A stretch of DNA of 64,000 nt from Luscinia megarhynchos (Eukaryota; Chordata; Aves; Passeriformes; Turdidae): contig JAPFBE010000002.1 of the NCBI GenBank assembly GCA_034336665.1, positions 15,478,906 through 15,542,905 on the forward strand, read 5' to 3'. A program made the translations under genes and the position numbers. Below, in pieces: positions 1 to 19,460 of the stretch. Each line of letters starts with the position of its first letter. Position 1 is the first letter of the stretch. The notes below the pieces were generated by a model. It saw only the letters and a list, made by a program, of their open reading frames with translations. It made no database searches and was not told the DNA's origin.

Positions 1-3000
1 ACATCTTTGGATTTGGACATCTACATTATAAATATGCACTGGTACATACACATGTAGCAAAAAATATCACTTCCCAGCTGAAGTTTTAATCTACAGACAC
101 AATCTCTAATATCAAACAGCTCTAAGCTAAAGCTTAATATGAATATAGAAGTTTATGGGAAGGTTATAAACACTTTTCAGGTAACTGTTTTTTTCCTCAT
201 GCTTAAATTTGCCTGTATGAGTTTAAATGAAAGTGCAGAAGAATCAAAGTTCTCTGACTCCTTCTTTTGAATGCTTAATTATTAAATTTAAAAATTACCA
301 AGAAAAGTTATTTTATTCTCTTCTCCCTTAGATCATACTTAAAATCTCTGAAATCTGTTACCTGGATGAGAATGGCACTGTTCCAAGTTAAATCAGCAAG
401 TGCACACACACGAAAGCACAAAATTAAACATAAAATTAACAGTAGGAACATACAAATACTCTGCAAGAAGCAGTTTAATAAGTCAGCAATGTAAACATCC
501 CTCCCATTCACACATCCGCATCAGTAATTCCCATCCAAATGACCAGGATAAACCAGCATTTAGAAACACTGGGGCCATATCTGGAAGATGAAACCCAGAT
601 GCTGGACACAACAGCTCCTTCACTTGGCATGTGCTTAGCTCTTAAAGCAGCTGCAATTTTAACCTAAGCTTCTTAAAAAGTGCAGGAGAAGGCAGGATAT
701 TTCAGCATAGGATGGCCAAATAAACAGCGTGCTGAGCACAGCATAACCTGGAGTCAGTTCATTCAGTGTGGAGCTGTCAACATTCTGCCCCTAGAAAAGC
801 ACAGTCAGTGAGAAGAACGCCACAATTCTACTCCAAGAACACCCACCAAAGAGATACAAAAAGACTCTTCCTATTCTGTGATTCCCACACCCCAAATCTT
901 CATGATGGGTGAGTGGATACCATCCTTACCTCGTGGTGCTGCTACTTTTTGTTTCTTGGTTTAATAACACAGCTGCTGACAGTGCACTTTTTATAAGGCA
1001 GGATGGTAGTCCAGAAAGGAAAATGCCATGATTTAGTTCCTTCACTAGTGGGGGAAATCTACTCATATATTCATCTTCCAAGAGAAAATACAAGCTGCAA
1101 GTCACATCCTCCAAGCAGCATCTGTTCATCTCTCCTATTTGAGACTGGTTTAAAAAAAGATTCTACACTTAAAAAACCACACATGCAAACATAATGAAAT
1201 ATCAGGCACTTGGGGAGAAAAGGGCAGGAAATTCTGCACTTTGCATATTTATTCCAAGAATATATAAAACAAATGATGTCTGATATCATGGATCTGAGGC
1301 TGTATGTCTCCACTCTTGGAAGGTAACATCTTCTTATACATCTCTTCCTAGCCCAATAAATTACACATTCTTTTTCTGGATAACAACACAGTTTCAGTCA
1401 GAACTCAAAGACAACACATAGCTTCGCAACCGGGATATTTGCCCAGAAAGTGGAAGATGTAGGTTGATGCCTCTAGGCAAAAAAGAAATCTGAAGCAGGG
1501 TCTACCACATTTTGAACAAATGCTTTAGCTAATAATCTTTGAAAAGCAGCATCATCTCATCTTCCAAATGTCTTCTAAAGCCATTGCTGCACTTAATAGA
1601 AGATTGAGCCTGCAGCACACTAGGCACGACTGGAGAATACCCACCTGACCAAGCTCCCTGGGAGACTATGGCAAAATAACAACATCAAGAAAGCATAACA
1701 TCATCATAGAAACACACAACAAGCTTACCACTGTAAGCCTGGCATCATGCTACTCATCTTTCATGCAAGTGGAAATGAATCAGATATCCTAAGAAATTCA
1801 AAGGTATTGGCAATATGGCATTCAGTGCTTAGGCACCTTCGGAGCTTGACGATAAAAGACTGAGTTTTCAGGACTGCAGTCTTGACCCCAAGCTCTTAGA
1901 AAAGTTAATACAGAATTTCTATTAGCTTACTTATTGATAATAGTTAGGTGAGCAGGAGATCACATCCAGACTGCATTGAGCACTTCTGTGTCTTCCCAAA
2001 CTCACAACTGAGAGACAACACCAAACCACAGAATATTTTCTGCAGAGTGGATGTTACATTGCAAATAGGAACACTTCATCAATTAATTCCAGTTCAAGTC
2101 AGCTATCTACCCAGGGCTCACCTTTTTATGTAACACAGGCTAGCAAGCTACATAGGGTTAAAAAGCTATCCCTTACAACAAATGCACATACCCGACACCT
2201 ATCCATTTGCCTATTTACTATTTCTTCCCCAATATATTACTTGTTAATTTGATTGATATATTTGATTTACAGCATCCATGCTCTGGGCTGAATCCCACAG
2301 ATATCCCCCAAGCACGTGTTTGCTTTGCCCCATTGTTTAAACAAACCCACTAGAAAACACACAGAAGAAACAAAGGATAGAATAATCAGAAAACCATCTA
2401 ACCTAATTATTTTAAATTCATCTGTTTTATCAGCTATCTACAGAGTATCATCACGTGCAGCATATTGCAATTTCAACGTAAGAGCTTTCAACATTTGCTC
2501 TGCAAGTGCAGTGATTCTTTGGATGAAGCGTCACCCTGCCCGCTTTACAAGGACAACCCTGCTGATCCGTGTGCTATACAAAGGATTACGTACAGTACTT
2601 CCCAAATAGTAAAAACTAATTGAGCAACAATTTATGTGTAATACATCCTCAATTTTGCATATAATATTTAATCTCCTGACTTATATTACCGATTTAATAA
2701 CGCAAACGCTTTGGTTTTACAGTCAATTTCACGTTCATAAATACACGTGAAAGGCATTTCCAGAGCACTGTCTCCAGGCATATTGAAATTCCTTGAGAAA
2801 CAGGAGTTGGGAAGGATCTTTGCTTCTACTCCCTGCAGCCACTCTAAACGGCATAGGATCTTTGTACTGCAATTTACAAACTGCTTCTTTATGTTATCCA
2901 TCTATTCTGTCCTACAACACAAAGGAGAGCAAACGCCTTATGAATTACATTAGGCTTGCACTGCACCAGCACGTCTAGGTACAGGCACGACACCAAGAGT

Positions 3001-3661
3001 TCTGCAGGCAGCATCCTACAAAAAAACCCCACAAAAGCAAAACAAACAAACGAAACAAAAAGAACTACCAACAACGGAAGATGCCTAACTACCCAGCACC
3101 TTCAAAGACTCATCTGCAACTTGGTATTTGTCAAGAAAGGCAAATATCGGAAGCGATGCACTTAAATCCGACGAGTAACTCTAACTTGATAACCCAGTTA
3201 AGATCAATTTAACCACGATTTGACCGGGCAGCCCGGAGACAAAACGAGCATCCCGCCGAGTGGGAGCCCGGAGAGGAGAGGGAATGCGCACCTACCCCTT
3301 CCCAGCCGCCTCCTCCTCCTCCCGCCTTCGCTCCTGCCTTGCGGGGGACAGGCGAGAGACAAAGGGGAGGCGAGAGTCCCCCCGCACCCGGCGGAGCCGG
3401 AGCGGGGCGAGCGCCGGAAATCCCACAATGCCCGCGGCCCCGGCGGGAAACCCTTCCCTCCTGCCGGCCGCGGGCCGCTCCACCGGGAAACCCCGGCCCG
3501 AGGCCGCGCACGTGGGACTGCGCGAGAGCGGGGGAGGGGGAGGGAAGCGGCGGCTCTGCCGGGCCGGGCCTGCGGGGCGCCTCCTCCCGCCGCTGAGGGG
3601 AGCGCCGGCGGAGCGGCCGGGCAGCAGGGGAAAGGTTCACGGGGCTGACGCGCGACCTCAC
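1..3661 (-). other. NUP153: NUP153 intron 1 (partial)
   Basis: This AT-rich stretch lies downstream of the NUP153 exon 1 donor on the minus strand. I looked for the next NUP153 exon, whose human counterpart begins with a GILSRVTESVKN-like segment, and found none, so the intron extends beyond the window. No other exon, tRNA or recognisable repeat family was seen. The final few hundred bases (from about 3200) are GC-rich and belong to the promoter island. Confidence 0.75.
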
Positions 3662-4480
3662 CTGCTGCTTGCCCCGCGCGTAGGGCGGCTTCGCGACTCC
3701 CAGGTGGTGCCGCCGGGTCCGGATCTTGCCGCCGCCGCCGCCGCTGCCACCCGAGGCCATGATGCGATCCGGCCCGCCGCCGCCGGCGGCCTCGTTCTCC
3801 TCCTACTGGTGCGGCCGCTGCGCTCCGCCGCGGCCCGGCAGCGCTGTCGCTGTCACTGTCCCCGCGGGGACGCGCCCGGCCCGGCCTCGCTCCCCCCGCG
3901 CCGCTCCCGCCCGCCACGCGCCGCGCGCGGCCTCTGGTGCGCGCGCGGGGGGCTCCTCCGCGGCCTCCGCCCCGCCCCTACCCGCTCGCGCTCGCGCGTC
4001 TCTCCCTGTCGCGCGTCTCTCCCTTCCCCGCGCTCCCTCCGCCCGCCGCTCCTCGCTCGCGCTCTCCCGCCCGGCGGCGGCGCCCCGCGCGCTGTCCGCC
4101 CGCCCGCCCGCGGCCCGAGCCGCCGCCGCCGCACCCCCCTGCCCCGCCGACCAACCACACGGCGGCCGCCCCGGGCCGCGCGCGCGTCACCAGCCCGCGC
4201 GGGCGCGTCACTCCGGCGGCGCCGGGCGGACGGCCCGGCAACCCCCGCGCGCGCGCACCGCCCCCGCCCCGAGGGGAGCGGGAGGGGCCGGGCCGCGCGG
4301 GAAAAGCGCTCCCCGGGATCTGCCGCCACCCGCCAAGGGGAAATGTCCGCTCCCGGCCGCAGCTTAGCGACGCATTCAGGGCTGAGAGCGGAGGTCGTGC
4401 CGGGGTCCCGCCGCGGCTGACTCCGCCGCCTTCTCCCCTCTTCCGCGGCGTTTCACAGAAGGGCTCGGGTTGCAAGGGGC
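3200..4480. promoter_or_regulatory. CpG island / promoter region of NUP153
   Basis: Base composition changes sharply from AT-rich to very GC-rich with dense CpG, including long CG-only runs and repeated GGGCGG/CCGCCC boxes, and returns to average near 4480. The island contains the NUP153 start codon (3760-3758, minus strand), so transcription probably starts between about 3760 and 4300. No TATA box was seen at an obvious position. A plus-strand transcript from the island is possible, but no coding exon supports one. Confidence 0.8.
3662..3760 (-). CDS. NUP153: NUP153 coding exon 1 (partial gene, N-terminus of nucleoporin 153)
   Basis: This is the first coding exon of the nuclear-basket nucleoporin NUP153, a zinc-finger and FG-repeat protein on the nuclear face of the pore that binds lamins and transport receptors. 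The reverse strand reads 33 codons from the ATG at 3760-3758. The start MASGG, a Gly run, then KIRTRR and a Lys-Pro/Arg/Gln-rich end match the remembered human N-terminus (MASG, Gly run, KIRTRR, ending in QQ/HQ). The exon ends with CAG at 3662 followed by a consensus donor GTGAGG at 3661-3656, phase 0. Pore-targeting, zinc-finger and FG regions are in later exons outside the window; positions 1-3661 are intron 1. The exon lies in a strong CpG island. Longer open frames over the island on both strands are GC-driven. Identity is seen from about 15 shared residues plus the splice site, so it is strong but based on a short stretch. Confidence 0.9.
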
Positions 4481-4489
4481 CACAGTGAG

Positions 4490-4790
4490 TCATCTGGGCC
4501 AATCTCGCTCCTAGCACAGGATTGCATCCAGACAGTTCCTGAATTTCTGTAGTGAGGGAGACACCACAACCTCTGTGGGCACCCTGTTCCAGTCCGCGAT
4601 TATTCGCACAGTAAATAATTTTTTCCCCTTCTGTTTAGGTGAAATTTCCTGTGCATCGGTTTCTGCCCGCTCTCTTTTGACGTGCCGCTTTGGCACCTCC
4701 GAGCACAGCCTGGCTCCGTCCTCCAGACACTCTGCCCCAGGGACAGAACTCACCCACGCTGAATCTCCCCCCAGGGACAGGTCGAGGGGG
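4490..4790 (-). mobile_element. CR1 LINE fragment, reverse orientation
   Basis: The reverse strand of this stretch is readable as the 3' part of an avian CR1 non-LTR retrotransposon. On the plus strand the diagnostic words appear in order: attgcatccagacagttcct, gtgagggagacaccacaacc, caccctgttccagt, cctgtgcatcggtttctgcc and agcctggctcc. It is 5'-truncated, as usual for CR1, and lies just upstream of the NUP153 promoter island. Its copy of this region carries several CpG changes. Confidence 0.8.
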
Positions 4791-7700
4791 AATGTTCCCT
4801 TGTCCCTGACGAGGAAGAGCGTGGAGAAGGCAGCAGGAAACAGGGCATTGGGAGGTCTGCGGTGCTCCCCCAGGCTGCCACTAGCGAATGGTTTGTGTAA
4901 GCCAAGAGGAGATGGAGTTTTTTCATCGCTCCAGTGTTGGAAAGGAGGTAGGGGGGGAAAGCTTCAACACGGCTTTTACTTCCTCAAAACGTGAGGAAGA
5001 ATGCATTCCTATTACAAAGTTAAAATACATAATGTGTTTTTTTTAAAAATTCTACTGGAAGGTGAGGAAAACCTATAGTTTTGCATTTTATTTTTAGCAT
5101 CAGTGGGCCATGGGTAGGATGAAGGTGAGTAGAGCAGAAAATCACAAGCAGCTTGCCTATGTGCAAGTCAGTAAAAATGTTACTCAGGACAGAGCCCTAA
5201 TGCACCACACAGCCGAAGAAAGGGTGTGTGGAACTGGGAGAGGATTATGGGGAGCTCAAACAAGGGTAGATTCTGAAAGCCTGCAGTAAACAGGCAGCAG
5301 CTGGTGAGGAACAGCTGTAAGAAGAAATGGTACTGGGGAATTTTGTGCTGCCTCATCTCTGCTTCATACTGGCTTTTTTTGAACTTCATCAAGGTCTTCC
5401 CCAACTCTCCTACATGGCTTAACTCCTCAATTTCTTTGTCCCATTTTCATTACCTACAGGAGATAATTATCCAATACGCAGCAGGGTGGAATTCCTCCTC
5501 ATAAACTACACTCACTCTCCTGCCCCACAATTGTGAATACAATTTTACATGTAGGGGGATGACTGCAGTGATGGACAATCCCCTATCCAGGTACATGCAT
5601 GTTTGAAGTCACCTGCAAGAACCACCCCATTTTGTGTAAGTGGCTGGTGTGCTACAGCTGCTGACTAATTTTAGGATGATGGTCTGTTTCTACAACATCA
5701 AGATCTACAGCAATATAATTATCAAAACATCAAAAATTGCATTTTAGCCTGGATTTGTAACTCATTTTGCCCAGGAAGCAATTACCATACTAGCTTTCAG
5801 CTTAAGAGGAGGGGAAGGAAGGCAAGGATAATGTGCTTCCATTATGCTAAGAGCTAGATTTACAGATGGATGGAAACTCTGTCAGCTGGTAACAGACATT
5901 CATTAGTAACAATGCTAGCTTCTAAACTGGTACCTGTGCGGGGAACTGACTAAAACCATTCCTGTGCTGGTCATGTAGGAGCTGGGCAAATTTAAAACAA
6001 GCTTCCCTCTTTATGCATGCTAAGAATATTAAGGTAAGCTGTAAACACAATTTTCTCTTCCACATACATGTCAAATGCAGCTACGCTACGTTTGCTCTGT
6101 AAATTCAAGTGCTGCTTTATTTACTTATTTAGAACAATTTCCATATGGTGACATACCTTTAAAGAAACTCATGACTCAGAAATACTTGTTGATGTAGTCA
6201 AACAACGTCTATTGACATGAGTCACTGAAGTTAAATAAATGTCATTAAAAATGAGACGAAACAAAAGGCAAATATATATATCTCCAGCAGAATGATAGTG
6301 ATCATCACCATTTGATCAATCTTCCCTGTGAGTTATATCTGCAAGTTACTTTGAGGTAGCGCTAGAAAGAAGCTGTTGGTCCAAGAGCATCCCTGCAAAA
6401 AGAAACATTCACGGCTTAAGTACCATTTAACCTTACACTTTTCAGTCTTCACTGGTTTTTAGCCTGTTTCTTTCTCCCTGTTCACTGACTGCAGGATCAT
6501 TAGCCCCTCAAACCATGGTACTAAAGCTCTTCTGTTCAGATAAGTGGAAAACAAAAACATTACTCTTCAACAAATAAGTGGGTTTTAGGTAAAGGCACTA
6601 TCACAGCTAGGTACAATGAAGAGTTTATAAAACCAATACTAGATATTCTTCAAAAAAACCCCTTCATCAGACTTTAAAAACCCCACAACATTTCAGCTGG
6701 GTAAAACAGACAAACCAAAATGAAATAGCATGGTGTTGAAAACACCGCTCCCAATACTTTTTTTTTTTTTAAATGTTTCTACTGCAATCAGCTCTTTGTA
6801 GAACTGAGGGCAGGCATCGGCACCATGGACACGTTCAGGTCTTTGTGTAAGCTCACTAATGCAGACAGTAGTTGGACCAGTGCTGGAAGTTTCCTCAGAT
6901 AAAACGAATGCCAGCAGAACTGATGCGCTCACTTTTTCCCAAAATTTGTGCTTACACCAATACAGAAAAGTTTTCAGTGTGCCTTTTTACTGTAAAGAAT
7001 GTGTGCTGCAGAGAGTATCTTGATCCCATATATGCACTCCTAACTGGTAAGCAGTATAGACTAGAAAGGCTCAGAAGACAGAAAACAGAGAGGTATTTAA
7101 AACAGTATCACAAGGGCTGCAACCAGTAGACTCCCTTCTTTACCTCAATTTTCTTCTGTGCTGACTAAAGAAAATCTATTCCCCAACATTGCTCAGGTTT
7201 TCAGACCTAATGGCCCAAACAACCTCTTTCACTGCATTTCATAAACAGTATTTTCACTATATGGATATTTTACAGGCCAGAACAGAAGGTGCATGTCTGA
7301 AAACAGTCTCTAATGCAGAGTGCAGAGACCTTGCTAACATGTAAAATCTGCATAAATATGGTGACTACAGACTGAGGTTTATGAGCTGTGGTGATACAGT
7401 GCTGATCTAAGAAAACTCATACAACTACATGGGCTCCTCATTATATAATGCACAAATGAATCAACCTCCCAAAAGCTAAAAAATCAGTGGATACTCTAAA
7501 GGATTTCTACCAAGCCAACATGCACCCTTAGCATCTGGTAACACGATAAAAGGTTTCCACAAATTACTCACTGCAGCTTAAGTATGGTGTTAAGGTAACA
7601 CTACGCAAAGCAGGATATGCACTTCAAAGCAGGAAGCTTCAAGGTCTGTGCCTGGGTTATAATCTTCCAGCTTGTGATGACAGTGCTTGCTAGATACAAA

Positions 7701-9268
7701 ATCCTTTGCCTAGCAACTGGTTTGTACTACCAAGCTCAGGCACCACATCTGTGCACTACAACTGAGATGACATCAAATCCAGTATGGTTTTGAAAGTTTA
7801 ACACCCCTACATCCAAATTCAAGGGGCCTACATCTACTACCTTGAGTTTCCTCCCTTCTGCAATCCTGTTAAACAATTCTATGCAGGCCCACAAGTAAAT
7901 CCATTTCCCATTCAGATTCTCTATGCTTCATTTATTCCACTTTGTCACATTCCCATTAATAATCTCCCTACTACAACCCTCCAAAGACTGACCAGTTCAC
8001 GCCAGGGAAACATTCACCTACAAAATCCATTTGCAGCCACATTGCAACTAGTTCTTTTCAAAGCAGGGAAACAGTTTCCAAGATTGTGATAGTAATCTCC
8101 CTGCCTAAACGAGGGGGGTTTGTTTTCTGTCCTTCTACATACAGTGATAAAAATCTAGGAATAATGTAGTTCCTATATCACACCAAAAGACCTTTCTAGT
8201 TTAAAGCATCTGCATTTCATGGGTTGGACTTAAAAAATCCCAGCTGAAATTCAAACTGCAAAAAGAGGGAGATTCTAGTGAGCAGGTAGAAGGGACCTGC
8301 CGTGCCAAGTCATCACTCTGCAATGCAGTACTAGTTTCACATTTAAGAACAGTATATAGGTTATGACCACCACTTTCATGTAATTAAGTCATTGAGGAAA
8401 AAAAAATTGCCATCTTAGCAATTATGGTTTAGGCTGCCCCCAAAATACACATAGCAGTACCAAAATGCCTTGAGTAGCTTTAGAACCTTTCACATGTATT
8501 AGCTAAAAGATAATTTCTACCTTTTTCTCTTCAAAAGTATTGCTTCCAGCCTGAATTTATTTGCTTGTATACATTAAGTAGTAACAGGAGCTTAAGATGT
8601 CCCTATGACTGGAAAATACTTCATATCCTTTCAGATAAGAACAGTTTAGAGGAAGCCATGCTGAAGTTGCTAGCCTAAAGCAGAACTTTCTTCATTGCCA
8701 TCTCCTCTAACCTCTTTTGACTTGAATACTGTCATCCTACTAAAATATTATAAACCTCTTCACTATGAAACATCTGAGCATGAAGACTGAACAAATAACA
8801 GATGTTTAGGATAGGGTGCAACTTAGCTGAAGAGGATACTGGGATACTTTAATTCCTGATGGGTTTTTCTACCTCCTTTAAACCACAGGGTTTTCTCCAG
8901 TGATTTTATGTCTAAGAACGGGGATTATATTACACCAGTTTCTTTGCTGTAAAGGGTCAGACAAGAGACTAACAAAAATAAAATTATCAGTAGGTATCAT
9001 CCTTAGTCTTTGGAATGATTGCAGCTACAGCAGCTCAAAGTTTACCCTTCTGTATGTTAAAACTGTACAGCACGTTAAGATTAAGAGCTTGAAAGATTGC
9101 CTAGGTATCTTGGAAGGATGTGAGAGCTAGTTTTTGTTAGTGATGATGCCCATACCAAAGACAGGTGAAATACCCCTACTGCCTCCAGCTAAACTCCACA
9201 AGCCAGAAGAGAAGGTGTTTCGCATACATAAGTAAAATCCCTTGCTGGCCAGTTTGCAGAAACAAAAT
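4791..9268. other. Intergenic spacer between NUP153 and the TRNAU1AP-like gene
   Basis: About 4.5 kb of AT-rich DNA without a supported exon. The open frames here are short and have no splice context or family resemblance. I saw no tRNA and no clear repeat apart from a poly-T run near 6758-6771 and a short (TA)n at about 6275-6281. The 3' untranslated region of the minus-strand TRNAU1AP-like gene probably reaches into the right end. In human the gene beside C6orf52 is GCNT2; no GCNT2-like sequence was recognised here. Confidence 0.5.
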
Positions 9269-9274
9269 TTTATT
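9269..9274 (-). terminator. Candidate polyadenylation signal of the TRNAU1AP-like gene
   Basis: The plus strand reads TTTATT, that is AATAAA on the gene strand, 235 bases after the stop codon. The spacing is plausible for the 3' end, but no cleavage site can be proven and other signals farther along cannot be excluded. Confidence 0.4.
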
Positions 9275-9508
9275 TACACAGGCAAGTCTATCTTTAGACC
9301 CCATTGAACTCTTTACATTTCTAGAATATTTACATGATTTCAAGATGCTCCAAGTGATGAACAAAACAAAACAAAAAAAATTACAGAAACTGCCAAAAGC
9401 AAAAAAAAACCTAACCTATCATTGTGCTTTAAAACTTAGAATCTAGAGTAATGTAGAAGAAATGTAATTTTAGCACCTTGGTCATAACGGTCATGCTATA
9501 TAAGACAC

Positions 9509-16113
<6,605 letters not shown>

Positions 16114-16125
<12 letters not shown>

Positions 16126-16194
16126 GGCTCAAACTGTCTTCTGTCTTTCTTGACCAGTATGACTGCACAGGTTCAATTTATTACACTCCTTCAG
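16114..16194 (-). other. Exon carrying the start codon of the TRNAU1AP-like gene
   Basis: On the minus strand a pyrimidine-rich acceptor (run of T then CAG, AG at 16196-16195) opens an 81-base exon that ends CAG before a donor GTAAGATC at 16113. The exon holds 69 bases of 5' untranslated sequence, an in-frame TGA, GCC, then ATG GCA ACC CAG. This fixes the translation start and shows that at least one further 5' exon must exist upstream. Confidence 0.75.
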
Positions 16195-17544
16195 CTGAAA
16201 AAAATGTGGGGGGGAAGATTAAGTATTTTATCCTCAATATTAATTACTTCCAAATATGTTTACTCCACCATACGCTTTAAAAACTTAAATTCTGATTTGT
16301 CACTGCTAGAACAGAGATAAAAAGGATATATGGCCAACAGGATTATGATTAGATGTAATCTTCACTGTCCTAAACTGTAACAGACTACAAAGTTTTCCCT
16401 TGTCCAAAACACCAGAAAATTCTAGAGATCTTTTAGGTCACGTACACCTTACCCTTAATTATGAAATACCTACATATAATAACCAAGTAATCCCGAAGAT
16501 TCTAAAATACTTAAAAGCAAGGCAAAATATACAGGCTTCAGTATGTTTTGTACAACCTCCCATGGTTTCTTCCCCTTTTAGCCAAACTTAAATTTACTTG
16601 TACCACAAACTGTGCAGCTGAAGATAAGCAGTGGTACTTCCTATGTGCTAAAGAATACAAGAAATAAAGGCAGGATGAGGGCACAGTACAAGCAAACATT
16701 TTCCACATACACATTTCACATATTACCATCAAAACCAAAAACAGCAAATAACATTTTACTGCCATCACTAAACCAGTGGACACGCTTTCCTGAAGAGCTG
16801 TGTATCTTTCTTGATCCCAATATCCTCTCTTTAGGCTTTTCCCCCCAATCATCCAACAAATATAAATCAGTGCAAAACTCAATTTCATTTTCAAAGTATT
16901 CTGCATTTACTTTCACACACAGGCCAATTCACCCCTAACACCTTCTTCACATCTGGTATAACTCCTGTGCAGATACTTGACTGCTGAAGTTTTAGCTCCC
17001 ATTTTCATGCAAGAATTTATATGATGTTTTACATTTTGGCTGATGAAATCCACAGCCACAGAATGCAATAAAACACAGAACATCTACAATGCCTTAAAGG
17101 CTTGCCTGCAGAGTGGAGCAGTTCAAGCACTACCGTCTGAAAATGGATTAGACTAACCTGACATAGGACAGCCATAACACATAATAAGAGCATCCATGCA
17201 TGGTGCTGTTCAGAATTACTACAGACTTCATCCCCACAGCCATTGTAAAGCCAGGAAAAGAGTCAAGTACAAACAAGCCCTTAAAATACAGGCCAAAAAT
17301 ATCAGTAAGGCTAGTGTATGCTAAACTGAGCACCATGCTAACTGAAAGTAACTGTTTTCATTATAAAGAATTATCAGCAGCAACTTCTGTTACAGGGTGG
17401 TCATTATTAATGCAAATATCCACGTTGCAATGTTCCTCTAACATTAGTTTTTAGTAAAAGAAACCGTAAACTCCTTCATGCTCACAACACTAAAAATACC
17501 GATTTCTGAATTCACAGCTGTGCAGTAACTTTTGTTAAACTTAC

Positions 17545-17707
17545 CACTTTTCGCTCGTGCAGACCTAATGGAAGATGGCACACAGAGCACTCTTGTTACA
17601 AGAGGCTATCAGGAGGAAAGGTGATGCAACTGCTTCTTGGTCGATTATCACCAACTTTTATGCAGAACCGGTTTTGTACACTTCCCTGTCCGATGGTGAC
17701 CTTTTCA
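17545..17707 (-). other. Candidate 5' exon of the TRNAU1AP-like gene
   Basis: The minus strand shows a good acceptor (tttccgttttctag, AG at 17709-17708) and a strong donor (GTG then GTAAGTTTAA at 17544) 163 bases apart, between the start-codon exon and the CpG island. One frame is open for 35 codons before TAA, but it does not resemble RRM1 of TRNAU1AP and does not join in frame to the next exon, so an untranslated or alternative exon is the likely reading. This is splice-site evidence only. Confidence 0.4.
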
Positions 17708-17999
17708 CTAGAAAACGGAAACATTTTAAAAGCAGTTAGAACAGCATGTATTAATACACCATGGGTTTTTTAATACTTGCTTTAAGTACATCTACAGTCA
17801 CATCTAGCTTTCATTTAAGCAGTGGGGCAGCTTCAACCTCCAGAATTCAAACACATCACAATGTCTTTTGATTTTATTCCACATTCTTTTGCATTATTGC
17901 GTTCATACGGCGAAAAAGTGGGCGAAGCCGTTCATGGCCTCAATCGCCCGCGCAAACACCGCTCACCCAGGCAGCGGGCAATTTCTCCCCCACCTTCCT

Positions 18000-19460
18000 T
18001 CGGCACAAATTTGGCTCATACGAGGGGCGGAGGGTCAGGGTATGGGGATGAGGGAGCTCCCGGGGCCGGCGCGGTGGCCTGGGCCGAGGCAGGCCCGAGC
18101 CGTGACGCACTTCTCTAACCGAGCCACTCGGCACGACGGGAAGAGCCCGACCACAAGTGCGCCCCGCCCGGCCGCGGCCCTCCGCGAGCGGCCACACTGG
18201 CGCCGGGGCCGCGCTTCCCGCTTACTACTACGCGATAAGAAATTAACACGTGTAAAATATCAAACGACCCGGCGAAATAACGATGAAAGCCGGCGAGGCC
18301 GGGGGCTGGTTCTCCGGTCCCTCGGCCCAAGCGCCGCCGGGGCCTCCTCGCCCCGCGCGCCCTGAGGGAGGCGGGGGCCGCGCGGCCCCGGGGAAGGGAT
18401 AGGCCCGAACATTCCATCCCACCCCACCCCGCCTCGTTCCCAAAAGATCGGTTCGCGCCCCTTTTCCCGGCTAGCAGCTCCCGATCCCGATCCCCGCTCT
18501 CCCCGCTCCCTCGCGATCCCGGCACTAACGCCTCTCGTCCTCCCCGCCGCCATCACCGCCAGCGCCGCTTCCGCCCCGCGAGGCCCCTCCTGCGCGGGCT
18601 GCCCCGCGCGCAGCCTGACCCCCGGCCGCTCCCTCCGCCGCTCCCCGCTCCGCGGCCGCTCCCGCGGGATTCTCCTCACCCGCCCGCACGGAGCAGGCGC
18701 TGCCGGGCGCGGGGCCGGCGCGGAGAGGCGCAGGCAACGCGGCGGACGGGCGGGTGGCCAGCGGAAGAGCCGCGGGGAGCGCCGGGGCGGCGCCGTGCGG
18801 TGGCGGATGGAGCTGGTGGCGGGGTGCTACGAGCAGGTGCTGCTGGGGTTCGCCACGCGGCCCGGCCAGGTAACGGGAGCGGGGGGATGAAAGAAGCACA
18901 GAATCACTGAACGGGCTGGGTTGGAAGGGACCTTAGCGGCCATCTGGTTCCAACCCCCAGCCACGGGCAGCGACATCTCGCTCGAGACCCGCGTGCTCAG
19001 AGCCCGGTCCCGAGGGCCGGCAGGGAAGTGTGTGGGGAAATGCCCGCCCGTCCGTCCCCTGGAAGCGCGCCCCGGCACTCACCGTCTCGCCCGTCCGCAG
19101 CCGCGGTTCCGGGCGCCGCCGGGGCTCTTAAAGCGCGTTGCGGGGGCGGGGCGGCTCTCCGCGGCCGCTGGCGGCAGGCTCGGCCCCCTCGCCGCTCCCG
19201 GGAGCGGCGGAGCCGTGGGGCTGCGGCAGCCACGTGCGTGCGGGCGCCGCGGGGTGAGGCCGCTCCGCCCGAGCGGCGCGGAGGAGGGATGGATGGGACG
19301 TGGGCTGCAGGCTGGGGCCGGGTGGAAGGCGTGTCTGCAGCCTGCCGCGATGGAAAGCGAGAGAATCCGCCTCTCTTGCCCTTGGGATTTATCTCTGTGC
19401 CGAGACAGCCCCGTGTAAACACAGCGCTGATTACAAGGGGCGGTTTGCACACTTAAATCC
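18000..19460. promoter_or_regulatory. CpG island, likely shared promoter of the TRNAU1AP-like gene and PAK1IP1
   Basis: The stretch is dense in CpG with CCGCCC/GGGCGG boxes and flanked on both sides by AT-rich DNA. The PAK1IP1 ATG lies inside at 18807, and the minus-strand TRNAU1AP-like gene runs away to the left, so one island sits between two head-to-head genes. Possible minus-strand first-exon donors are GTAAGCGGG (near 18230) and GTGAGGAG (near 18680). A conserved head-to-head C6orf52/PAK1IP1 pair is known in human. Which strand starts where cannot be fixed from sequence alone. Confidence 0.7.

Noticed and set aside
1..3661. NUP153 exon 2
   Set aside because: No minus-strand segment resembling the next NUP153 residues with splice sites was found; the intron appears to extend beyond the window.
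3204..4517. Several long open frames (up to 386 codons) on both strands over the NUP153 promoter
   Set aside because: They overlap one another in many frames, are built of Arg/Pro/Ala/Gly as expected from CpG-rich DNA, and only the 33-codon NUP153 exon has family resemblance and a splice donor.
18115..18899. Minus-strand frames of 124-139 codons in the PAK1IP1 island
   Set aside because: GC-driven composition with no motif. The TRNAU1AP-like coding start is fixed at 16125 by an in-frame stop and splice sites.
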